A DNA stretch of 64,000 nucleotides from Sipunculus nudus. Lineage: Eukaryota > Annelida > Sipuncula > Golfingiida > Sipunculidae. The notes under the pieces are model-generated. The model made no database searches. It was not told the origin of the DNA and saw nothing but the letters and a program-made list of their open reading frames with translations. Each line of letters opens with the position of its first letter. Within the stretch, counting starts at the first letter, position 1. Positions 32,086 to 42,264 of the stretch are shown piece after piece. A program made the translations under genes and the position numbers. Location of the stretch: contig CM049313.1 in assembly GCA_026874595.1 (NCBI GenBank), positions 50,581,659-50,645,658 of the forward strand, read 5' to 3'.

Positions 32086-32914
32086 CCGCATTCCGAAATT
32101 CGGTCCTTATAACTCAGTATTTTGACGTTGCGTATTCTGGGTTTCTTCATTCTTGGATGACACCCGTGTGGCAGAACCATGTCAGATTTGTGTGGTAAGT
32201 GGAAAAGATGCCACGCTGACGGGAGGATCGACCAACCGGACATGGTATATGTGACAGGACTCTTTTCATATAAGTAATTTGTAACAGACGGCTTTTACCA
32301 CTAGGACAGACGTGTCCTCCCTCGGAGACTTGTCAATCTTATGGTTTAACTAAGGGATATTCATGGCTTGACTTTTTGACAAAAATCGATAAACTTGACA
32401 CAGAAATATAGGAAGTCACTACACCTGGCATTCACATGACGCGAGGTCCTTATGGTGTCTTACTCTGCAGAGGGCGACATGGCTTTCAATTGGATCCAAT
32501 CCTGTACAAATGAATGACACGGTCAGAACGAGGCATTAATATACCTAAGAGCAGATCAATGTTTAGGGAAGATTAGTTTGATTTAAAGTTGAGTCAATGA
32601 GAACAGGAATTTATTTTTAGTGAATAATCCGTCACTGAAAGTGACACTGGAACTCCCCTAGATAAAGAAAGTTACGTCTACACAATTTTTTTAAATATTT
32701 AATTTGAAGGTTTTCGCCTCCATGTTTTAATACTGGCTTACCTCACTACTATGTTCATCAGCAGAATTCCATTCTGGTTTCTAACTCCGTGTCAGGGCCG
32801 AAACACGATCGAGGGCGCACTTGTTTGTGAGTGAACACAATCTGGGGATTAAGTTTACCCATTAAGCCTGCAGAGCACTGACCCTAGGTGGTATCTTACC
32901 TCGGGAAAAATCTC
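32086..32914. other. No recognisable feature
   Basis: Nothing supported. Confidence 0.4.
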
Positions 32915-32995
32915 ACCTCGATTGAGATTCGAACTCACGATCTCCCGGCTTTGAGCAGTATGTTATGCCCGTAGACCATGGAAGCCGGTAGGTCC
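32915..32995 (-). mobile_element. tRNA-derived SINE fragment
   Basis: On the minus strand a B box GAGTTCGAATCTC (about 32,924-32,937) and an A-box-like GGCTTCCATGG (about 32,975-32,987) have tRNA spacing. No tRNA cloverleaf closes. Flanking 'ctcacctcgattgag' is unlike the other SINE bodies in the window, so this is a separate family. Confidence 0.5.
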
Positions 32996-34389
32996 ACACA
33001 GTTCGGAATGTTTGACCTCATATATTTAAGTCTCAAGTAGAGACCAGTCGAGAATGTCCATACCTCCTTTAAAACAAAAAAAATGTAATATGTTTAGGAT
33101 ATACCAAAGCAAGGTAAAAAAAGTAGTTATTCTCGAAGTCATAAACTCATTACTTTCTAAAGTAATGCGGAAAGAAGGATTCGAGTATTCCAGTTCGGGT
33201 AATATTTGCCGTGTACTACTTGAGTACTTTTTTTTTATCGATGTATGCATAATAAAAATGTACTGAAAACTAACCGACTGTCTATGTTCATTGATTTCCG
33301 TGTGCTTTAAACTCACAAGTGCTAGTCAATTTATACATAATATACTACTCTACAAATTATATATATATATATATATACCTTATCTGGAATTTACTTGCAT
33401 TTATGACTTATATGTCTGGAATGAAGTTCCCCAGGTTGAATTAATATTTATTTTTTATCGGAAAACAAATGTATATTAATACCGTTACCGTGTTGCCATG
33501 GTAACGAGTACTCGAATACGAGTCGGGCAATGCTTATCGAGTATTGGAGCACAAAATGTTGTACCCGTTTCAGCCCTATTGTGTCCCTTAATACACGTCT
33601 TGGTTCTGGTCAACATCAAATAATACTTTGTCATATACGTCTACAAGGCCACACCCAACGTCTGAGTCACTGTTAATTGAAACATATTAATAACTTTATA
33701 CTGCAGAGACTTTTTAACCAACGGAATGCTCGGAGGGCAAGGATAAAGTAAGCTTATTCGAACTCCGTAAATAAATATGAATCCGAAAATAATTACAATT
33801 TAGCTTTTTCTTTGAAATTATATAGGAACCCCATCCATGTTCCTGACATGTATAAAAAGATCATACGGGTGCTTTAAATATCTGTTCGTGGGTGGTAGAG
33901 TTAGGACCATTGCTTAAGGGCAACGACTTCACTGTTTCCTTATCCATAGCCAAAAAAAAACGGACAGAAGGCGGAAATTGCTAGAGGCATCATGACTGTA
34001 ACAAATATAGCAGACAAAAACACGGCAGAAATATAACTTATGAAGATGCACTTATTGATTTTCTTACGAATTAGCCGCGCTCTTTCTTAAATTGCTATAA
34101 ATGTGTTTTATAAATCCTCCGCTTCTGCAGCCTAACGCAGCAGTTATATACTGCAGTCGTTCCAGTTCTCCATCTTTTTAAAGCGAAAGCGATGTAAAAA
34201 GCCTGCAGTATATACTAGTAAAATAAAGAAGGAACCCTTACATATGCCAATAACTTGTTTGACCATAAAAACAGAGGCGTCTAAAATAACGCCAAGGTTA
34301 CGAACAGATGATGATGTTGTAATCCAATGGTAACCAATTTTTACTGAAATGCTTGATTGAGATAAATAATGTATTACAAATTAGTCTAA
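32996..34389. other. No recognisable gene; one short (TA)n and one inverted repeat
   Basis: (TA)n at 33,357-33,377. An inverted repeat with arms 'tatatactgcag' and 'ctgcagtatata' lies at about 34,146-34,157 and 34,204-34,215, separated by 46 bp. No coding signature. Confidence 0.5.
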
Positions 34390-34625
34390 TATAAACTTTA
34401 TTTATTTACATGGATTGTACAACTAGTCATAATAACTAATACGAGGCACTCTCCATGGCACGGATATTGGCGCTCGGTAGTCGGTAAGGGTGAAGAAAAC
34501 CGGAGGACCCGGAAGAAACCACCGACCTTGGACGGGCCACGACAACCCACCCTCATAGCCACGCCGGGAATCGAACCCGAGTCGCCAGCGCAGAAGTCAG
34601 AGCGTTTTACCACTCAGCTGTCCAT
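34390..34625 (-). mobile_element. tRNA-derived SINE, near full length
   Basis: The minus-strand head has an A box (AGCTGAGTGGTAAAACGC, about 34,600-34,620) and a B box (GGGTTCGATTCCC, about 34,565-34,577). The body has 'caaggtcggtggtttcttcc' and 'gggtcctccgg', and the tail is A/T-rich with 'aaataaataaag'. The same body recurs without a clear head at 54,220-54,290. A short reading frame on this strand is not a gene. SINEs are copied by LINE machinery from Pol III transcripts. Confidence 0.8.
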
Positions 34626-34687
34626 GATTAGTTAAATAATAATGTATGACAAAGAACATCTACTGCATTTAAAAATCTTAGGCCAAA

Positions 34688-34689
<2 letters not shown>

Positions 34690-34732
<43 letters not shown>
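34690..34732. repeat. (TA)n microsatellite
   Basis: TA tract with one small interruption near 34,720. Confidence 0.9.
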
Positions 34733-34733
<1 letters not shown>

Positions 34734-35189
34734 AATTTAATAGAACATCATTACAAAAAAAATACTGCTCCTTTTACTTACTGACTAAGCCTCAATATGT
34801 ACATGTATTTGTTGTTATGATTGAGTTAATTTATACGTTCACGTCATTGTATTATTTAGTTGGCATATGTTAAGATTATCGACTGTTTTTCACGATATCA
34901 ATGCATAAGGTTGGATAGCCTTGCAGTGCTTTCCATCGCATGGTTTGTATCACGACTTAAGTTAGGCTTGCAAGTCCAGTATAATGCCTGCTTGAGTTGT
35001 TAATTCACGCCTAGCCCTTACGGTGCACACCTCATGAACGAGCAGCGAAATAAACAGAAAACTGGCAAAGAATAATCTCTGTACACATTTAAGGCATATG
35101 AAGTTTCAGGAAAATCCATATATCCACTTTCAAGAAAATGGCAGTTATTGTGTAATCAGACCAGGTGCCAAGGAGTGCATATTTCTGTG

Positions 35190-35345
35190 TCAAGGACCAC
35201 GTTCTGTTCCTTTCGTTTTGAACATATATCAAAGAGCACGTGGTCCCCGCACGACTATCCACTTCATTCACGTCACCCTACTGTGTCCAAAGGTGAAGGC
35301 CACGTTCTACAAAATCTTCCCAAGACCTCCAAGAACGTGGTGAAC
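35190..35345. repeat. Two nested-style hairpins built on ccacgt
   Basis: ggaccacgt (about 35,194) pairs with acgtggtcc (about 35,240). Then ccacgttct (about 35,301) pairs with agaacgtgg (about 35,331). The surrounding phrase 'catatgaagtttcaggaaaa' looks like a dispersed repeat. Function unknown; the inverted repeats are plain in the sequence. Confidence 0.6.
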
Positions 35346-36912
35346 TGTAGACAGATCGTGGTAAGCGAGTACTAGGCTTAAGTGGACAATAGCCTACACT
35401 CATCTCAGCTTAAAAACTACCCACTTGACCGTTTCACCCACTAATTACGGATGTGATCCTTTGTGATCTATCTATTTCATCATCATGCTTTGAGTATTAC
35501 AATGTTTTTAATCTTCTTCAATTCAACCCTCATATAAGAGATAAGAATAGTAAAAATGCCCTGATGAAAAAAGTATTTCTGTGAATGAAGTCATAATGTG
35601 TTTGTCATGGATCTGAAAATTACGTACATTAGAGGGACTCCGGCCCCGGTGAATGTTATGTGGTCCTCACCCCCGAGCTAATATTTCTCCAAAATGACGG
35701 ATAGTGTTCGCCGTCAACCGTCAGCCTTCACTGATGACCGCGAGCCGATCGCTCTTCTCTCTTAGAAGGGACATAAATCAGTGTCCACTTGAGGACTCGT
35801 TTTCAAAGTTGCAGCAGCGTTGGACTGTCAGCGTGTCTAGAAAGCCTCTCCCTCCGTTAACTATGATCTGCTGTAGATGCTATTACTAATTTTGTATAAT
35901 TTCACTCACTGGGCAAATGATCTATAGGTTTCATGCAAATTTATTAATAAAAATACGGATACAAGTAAATAAGTATAAATGGAAAATATAATTTTGTGAT
36001 CATTTAGTAAAAATAATATTAGTCATTAGTCTGAACAACTTCATCGCCTTCTGTTTGTAGGCTTCGGGATTGGTCTTCAGATAATTGGATGCGGTATCTG
36101 AATAAGCGGGTCAGTTTGCTTTAAATCTCGATAATGTTGCTAATTGTCTCCCCCCCCCCCCCCCCAACACCCAAGCAATTAACGCAGGTGGAAAAAGCAC
36201 ATGATTCCGATATCAAATTTAGGTTAAGTATACATTTTCTCTACCCACTTTATGTTTCCGATGTTTCTAAGTTTAATCCAGTTTTCAATTTAATTTACCT
36301 GGCGCCCTTTAACTTTGGCATATATTACACAGATGCGTTGATTTTACCAATTTTCAGATCAGTCATCTTGCGATGTAAGATATCGAGGGCCTTATTTGTC
36401 AGATTATGACTTTAAGGTGAACACTCGCTACTTACACCACATATAAAGTAAAAGAAAAACTGCGTGTTATCACGTCTTAGTCAGATACTTTTGCAACACA
36501 GGTTAGGTTCCTTTTTGGGTTCTCTTCCCGGTGAACACTGATGCCTAATTTATGAAACCGGCAGTATACCCTTCCAACATGCGACCTGTGATATACGGAC
36601 TTTAGTCCTTGCACGACTCACAGTGGAGGTCACATAGTTGATTTGAAATGTTTGCGAAGAATGAACCACTCAGTTTTTTTATAAAGATAATAAAACAAGC
36701 CATGACGTTATTCAGCATCAGTGGAAAGGCTGAAATCTGTCTTCGCAGAACGTTTCGCTGCGATTGGACACCTAGCAGCAGAGAACTAGGTGGAATGACG
36801 CGGCGGCAAAAAGGGCAAGATATAGCAGGATATGTCGATGAACCAATGCTCAAGTCTCAAGAGTTTAGCAAGAGTATGGCTGTTATGAGGGTACATTGTC
36901 ATAGAGACGGAT
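35346..36912. other. No supported gene; poly-C at 36,150-36,165
   Basis: Only short frames on both strands. A 16-base poly-C tract lies at 36,150-36,165. 'cggcagtatacccttccaac' near 36,558 resembles 'tggcggtatacccttgattc' near 55,058, so a small dispersed repeat is present. Confidence 0.4.
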
Positions 36913-38167
36913 ATGTTGTTTCGGGGTGACATAAAAGCGGACCGAACTGTCTCGCTAGTGAAGCTTGCTTAGCTAGCGAAGCGGTTGGTACGCCGGACTT
37001 GTGCGCTACCGTTATGGGTTCGACTCCCGGATCGGCCCAGGATTTCCCCCTCATATATTTGTCTTCGTAACAAAATGGGGGCTCATCTAACGTGACGGTT
37101 AACTTTGTGGCCCAGGGAATAAGCTCACCAAAGTGTGACTCCTGGGATAATTAGTCTTGTTCTGACAGCAGAACGCTCTTAAGAGGGGGTGTGTTACGGG
37201 GTGACATAAAAGGGGACCGAACTGTCTCGCTAGTGAAGCTTGTTTTTCTAGCGAAGTGGTTGGTACGCCGGACTTGTGCGTCACCGACATGGGTTCGAAT
37301 CCCGGATCGGCCCAGGATTTCCCCCTCATTTATTTATCTTCGTCACAAAATGGGGGCTCGTCTAACGTGACGGTTAACTTTGTGGCCCAGAGAATAAGCT
37401 CACCAAAGTGTGACTCCTGGGATAATTAGTCTTGTTCTGGTAGCAGGGGGGGGGGAGGTGTTACGGGGTGACATAAAAGCGGACCGAACTGTCTCGCTAG
37501 TGAAGCTTGATTTGCTAGCGAAGCGGTTGGTTCGCCGGACTTGTGCGCTACCGTTATGGGTTCGACTCCCGGATCGGCCCAGGATTTCCCCCTCATATAT
37601 TTGTCTTCGTAACAAAATGGGGGCTCATCTAACGTGACGGTTAACTTTGTGGCCCAGGGAATAAGCTCACCAAAGTGTGACTCCTGGGATAATTAGTCTT
37701 GTTCTGACAGCAGAACGCTCTTAAGAGGGGGTGTGTTACGGGGTGACATAAAAGGGGACCGAACTGTCTCGCTAGTGAAGCTTGTTTTTCTAGCGAAGTG
37801 GTTGGTACGCCGGACTTGTGCGTCACCGACCTGGGTTCGAATCCCGGATCAGCCCACTGTTTTCCCCTGAACAATTTCTCTTCATAACAAAATGGGGGCT
37901 CGTCCAACATGACGGTTAACTTTGTGGCCCAGGGAATAAGCTAACCAAAGTGTGACTCCTGGGATAAGTAGTCTTCTTCTCGTAGCAGAACGCTCTTAAG
38001 AGGGGATGTGTTACGGGGTGACATAAAAGCGGACCGAACTGTCTCGCTAGTAAAGCTTGTTTTGCTAGCGAAGCGGTTGGTTCGCTGGACTTGTGCTCCA
38101 CCGACCTGGGTTCGACTCCCGGATCGGCCCAGGATTTTCCCTCATTTATTTGTCTTCGTAACAATGT
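36913..38167 (+). mobile_element. Concatemeric TRIM-like element with Pol III-type promoter in each LTR
   Basis: Five LTRs at 36,917-37,072, 37,192-37,347, 37,459-37,614, 37,734-37,889 and 38,009-38,163 (156, 156, 156, 156 and 155 bp) are separated by four internal segments (119, 111, 119, 119 bp). Each LTR starts TG and ends CA (TGTTACGG...CGTAACA with minor variants). Each internal segment starts AAA then TGGGGGCTCGTC or a one-base variant, a match to the first 12 nt of a tRNA-Pro primer-binding site, and ends in a purine tract such as AAGAGGGGG just before the next LTR. ATGT is duplicated at 36,913-36,916 and 38,164-38,167, once for the whole array. No protein is encoded. Confidence 0.85.
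36961..37046 (+). promoter_or_regulatory. tRNA-like Pol III A/B-box promoter in the TRIM LTR (first of five)
   Basis: A box TAGCGAAGCGG at about 36,973-36,983 fits TRGYNNANNGG. B box GGTTCGACTCC at about 37,018-37,028 fits exactly. The 43-nt spacing is that of a tRNA gene. The D arm GCGA/TCGC closes, and the T arm closes on GGG/CCC. The loop between them reads TTGTGCG, with T at position 33 and a GTG in the anticodon position. The acceptor stem is absent, so this is tRNA-like and not a tRNA. The block repeats in all five LTRs and in the copy at 24.6 kb (B box intact there in the left LTR). Confidence 0.75.
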
Positions 38168-39899
38168 ATACATATATTTGTTATAAGACAGTAAACCAAT
38201 TATTTCTTTCAAATCTATTTGAGAAAGGGAAGACTCTTGATCTCTGCTGGGACCATGGAATAGATGATTCTATATTGATAATTGATGCCTCAAGAAGAAG
38301 GATGTAAGCTGAGATTTATTAACATTACTTTCATACGAATGATTCTAAATTTTTGAATAAGCACCTTAAAAACGGACACTAAGCCGACTTTGTTCTTAAT
38401 CGAGAAGACATGTTGGCAAAGTTATCCAGAGATGAAAGGTGCTTTACCCATGAGTGTGGCCTATTATTTTCAGATGAAAAAAAAATAAATTGCTTTTTCC
38501 CTGAAGTAATGTAGAAGTTGGCTTGTTGATGTAACTCGGTGAACCTGACACTGGAAGCGAAATGACACGTACAGTATTTCGTCATAAAGCATTTTTTTCT
38601 TGAGACTAGCATAGCATTTCCTTGGGGAGAGTCGCATACCGCAGCACAAAAACTGGCGAAAACATTGCCACGCTAGATCAAATACCCCACGGCAATATGT
38701 ACCCTGAACTACCAAAACCTCATTGGCGCCCTTGAGTGGATCGTTTAGTCAAAGTAAGCACGGGTCTAGCGAAAAGAGTAGATAGATTTGATCCGACAGT
38801 ACACTGAGGGCCATGGGATGTTAATTATACCCACGCGTGACCGGCCTTCAACATATCTCAAATAAAATGGCACCCCCATAATGCTTTAGTGGAATACAAA
38901 TGTGAAAACTGCTGCATGTACTGCAGAGATAAGATGTTAACCCGGGGCTTCTTGACAGCAGTGGTGAAACCAATGACTGTGAGGAATGCCAACTCATAAC
39001 CACATTAAGTTTAATGTATATTTGTAAACCTGTCACGGATGGCAAAAATGGTTCCAAAACTTTGTTTAAAAAATGACAGGAGTTCGTATAGAAGAAAGGA
39101 TTTAAATCAATCTCGGGTCTCCCTGGTCCCCTGAGCTTGGTGCTTTGTCATCGTTAAAATTTGAAGGCTGTCTTTTTTTATATTACAGGGGCCATAAACG
39201 ATCCGTAAAAGTATCACTGCCTTTGAATTTTGTTTTGATTTTGGAATGATATTCGTGATGATGGTTTTATTTGTATCATTCGAGTAGCATTTAAATCCGC
39301 TGCTATCTAGTATATAGCACACTTTTTTTTCAAGAAACTCTAGACATTTTCAATCCCGGCCACGGATAAAGAACGATTTGTGCCTGGTTAATGGACAGAC
39401 AGACGGACGAACGTTGGATAATGTGATCGCCTTACCTCAGATGACTTTCAGTCAGCTGAGCTAAAACGTGTGGGTACCCCAGCCCCCTGTATGGACGCCC
39501 CTGCATGTGTATGTGAAATCAGAACCATTTGAGGTGGTAACAAGGTTGTGGACAATATAGGTACGCAACAATAGCGCCAGCGACCTGTTAAATTGTATGT
39601 AGGAAACATTGATATTCATGCGACAAGAAACTCAATGCTGCAATACCTGACAGATAGAAGTGTTAATGCTACATATTTTCTTGAATAGAAAAGGTAATGC
39701 CCCGAGTGCAAAATTAAATGTCAACAGTAGCCAGAAAAACGTAGTGTTGGACCAGATTTTCTGGCCCGAATCAGATCAGTTAGGGAATGGATTAAAAACG
39801 AGCGTAAAGTTTTTTTTTTTATTTCTGTTGTGCTATTTAAATAAAAATGAATAATCTGGTTCTAAGTTGTTTTAATACCGGAGGTGCTATGTTTTCGGC
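38168..39899. other. No supported gene; dispersed-repeat tail at 39,397-39,466
   Basis: 'gacagacggacgaac' followed by 'ctcagatgact' and 'cagtcagctgagctaaaa' at 39,397-39,466 matches the tail of the array at 16,592-16,678. Otherwise only short frames. Confidence 0.5.
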
Positions 39900-41650
39900 G
39901 CCGTGTATAATCCAGGTCCAAACAGAAAGAAATGTAAATATTATTTGTGAATCTGAGCACTGGCTATTTGACTATAACTGATACTTCTTGAATTCCATAT
40001 GTCAGGGATATTCATTATTTGCATAGTCTAGATCCTCTTGACCCCTAACGCAGAGGCAAAGATAGAGCCGCAATTCTTTATACATCAGAATATAAACATG
40101 TCATAAGTCAAGTGTACAGCAACTCTGACCGCATAGTAGGTGTCCGGCATTCCATTGATGACAACAATAACATTTATTTTTGCTGTGTACTTACCTTCAT
40201 CAATACCTGATTCCTGGAATATAATAAAAAAAATTGAATGTAATCTGTGATTTATATGATACGTAATCGCATTCGGGTACTGTTTTTATAGCGGGTGACC
40301 TGAATGTTGAGCTTCAGGGTAACAGTCGAGCCTTCCGCCAAGATGCAAAAAGTATACTCGTTAACCAGCTTTTGTCAGACGGAGATTTATGTTCTCTAAG
40401 TAATAAAGGGGCTTGAATTTGGCTACGGTTTACGAACCAGGAAACACGTAATCGGAAAACCTCTGGTACATCATGCATAGATCATTCTAGACTGACAAGA
40501 TCTAAATATGTCCGACCACTTGCCTATTGTAAGCTCTTTAAATAAAAACCCTTATGGTTTTCTGATGCCACACATAAAACCCCTTTATTGTTATGGCATA
40601 AAATGAGTCGTGAGGAGATTTAAGAAGCTTACACAAAACCATTAGAATCGGAACTTAATCTGTTTTGAACTTAATCTTCCCAATCCAGATATGTGAAGTA
40701 CCACTGACATTAAGAGTTATTGTGAGTCCATTGTTAACATTATGCATTCGGTAGCTTGAAGGGAGTTTTTTTCCGAAACTTACTAAATTCGGACTAATCC
40801 GTTTTCGAAAAAAGGTATAAAACTGTTGCATAATGAAATGACACGTGTGCGGAAGGCCTGGTTACAAGGAGGAAAATCACATTACCAGAAAACATTGAAT
40901 TTAGAAATTATAAAGAGGCAAAATGTGTTTTAGAATATCATTAAGAAGTTAAGAAGGTTAAACTTGAACATGAAAGATTAATGTGTAGTCAGTTAGATAA
41001 TTTAGCTGACAAGAGTGATGTTGTGTTTAGTCTCTGATGAAGAGCAGAACCGTTAGGAAATCTTCGGAACCAACTGAACTTCTTTACAATGTAATTATGC
41101 TGTGGAACTGACAGGAGATTTTAGATGCCTGGAGTGATTATTTTTCAAAACTGTACTCTCCTTTATAAAGTTCAGAATTTGACAACGATCACGTGAGAAA
41201 CATAAAAGATTCCCCTATATTAAGAGAACAGTCTTATCTTTCGGCATTTTACAGCCGTACAAGATAAGGAAATTACCAACGCAGAAATCTCTACCGTTGA
41301 AGCTAGACTGGAACGGCGCAAAGCATGCTGCATTGATAGCATTTCAAAGGAAAACATATTATATATGGGGTCAACTTCTGGACAGGCATATTTGTTACTT
41401 GTTTTCCGTGATGGTGGCACGGGAGAGTACTCTAAAACAGAAAAACAGGAAATTGTTGTTGTAAAATCAAAGGAAGGATTCTGGTAGAAAAAAACATACG
41501 ATGTTAATGATTTTTGCGGGGTCACTCTGCTGCCTGTGTTATATAAGCTATACAAAAAGTATTGCTGAAACGCATGTCTTCTTGGAGTTACATTTAGGAA
41601 AATTAAGTTAACAAAGCAGCCGCGTCAATTTATCTTCTAGGGTGGGAGAC
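39900..41650 (+). pseudogene. LINE remnant B: endonuclease and start of RT
   Basis: Endonuclease signatures in shifting frames: 'ICESEHWLF' (about 39,950), 'AILYTSEY' then 'SNSDRIVGVRHS' (about 40,080-40,160), 'IAGDLNVEL' (about 40,290), and 'MSDHLPIVSS' (about 40,510), the catalytic Asp-His motif. A linker follows ('LLHNEMTRVRKAWLQGGKSHY'-type, 40,825-40,880). RT entry: 'AEISTVEASLERRKACCIDSISKENIL' split across ordinary variation (41,280-41,360) and 'GVTLLPVLYKLYKK' (41,520-41,560). It stops before the RT catalytic core. Many stops. The right limit is about 41,650. Confidence 0.75.
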
Positions 41651-41974
41651 GGGATGACACACACACTTATATAAATTTTTGTATACCTTTATATATTATA
41701 TTTTTTATTTGTTATTATATTATGTTTATATTTATACCTTTTTTGTGCCTGTATGATACATTTCAAAGGTATATATTAGATAAATTTCAATTATATTACA
41801 ATTGAGTATAAGGTTTAAGAAAATATGGTATTAATTTTCCGTTATAAGTTAATGCTAAACCAGGTTAAGATATAATATTTTATAGTAAACTCATAAATTG
41901 AACCAAAGTCTATAATTCTAATAATTAATATACTTCACTTGCAATATATAAATATTATTCTTTGAATATATGTA
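41651..41974. other. AT-rich spacer between two LINE remnants
   Basis: Low-complexity AT-rich sequence with a short 'gacacacacac' near its start. Nothing coding. Confidence 0.5.
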
Positions 41975-42264
41975 ACGTGATGGGGGCAGTGACGGGACGT
42001 GTGTGCATGGAGCTCCGAAAAAATTGCCAAATTATAAAGTTTTTCCATAAGGGAACTATCTGAAAAGTGGAGATCTACTCGCTCTTGTAGTCGGTGAGTG
42101 GAATTATGTGAAATAAAAGGGAAAGAAGAGATAACCCCGGGAATATTTTGAATTTACTGTTCACTATCAATAAGGTTGGTCACTTGAGAGTTCAGGCGTG
42201 CCAGCTGAACGCAAGAGACCTGGGGAATTAAATCCTCTATGAAAAGACTTATAGGGATTACTGA

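Noticed and set aside
36961-37046. A cluster of functional tRNA genes
   Set aside because: A and B boxes, D arm and T arm are present, but no acceptor stem pairs. The block lies at a fixed place inside TG...CA repeats.
36917-38163. Minus-strand proteins of 70-98 residues containing SWADPG...SGVPTTS
   Set aside because: They are translations of the TRIM LTR tRNA-like block on the opposite strand and recur with each LTR.
36913-38167. A simple SINE tandem array
   Set aside because: The TG...CA ends, primer-site candidate, purine tract and flanking 4-bp duplication fit an LTR element better. SINEs have longer duplications and simple 3' tails.
41220-41555. Minus-strand 111-residue protein
   Set aside because: It is the reverse shadow of the RT segment of LINE B.
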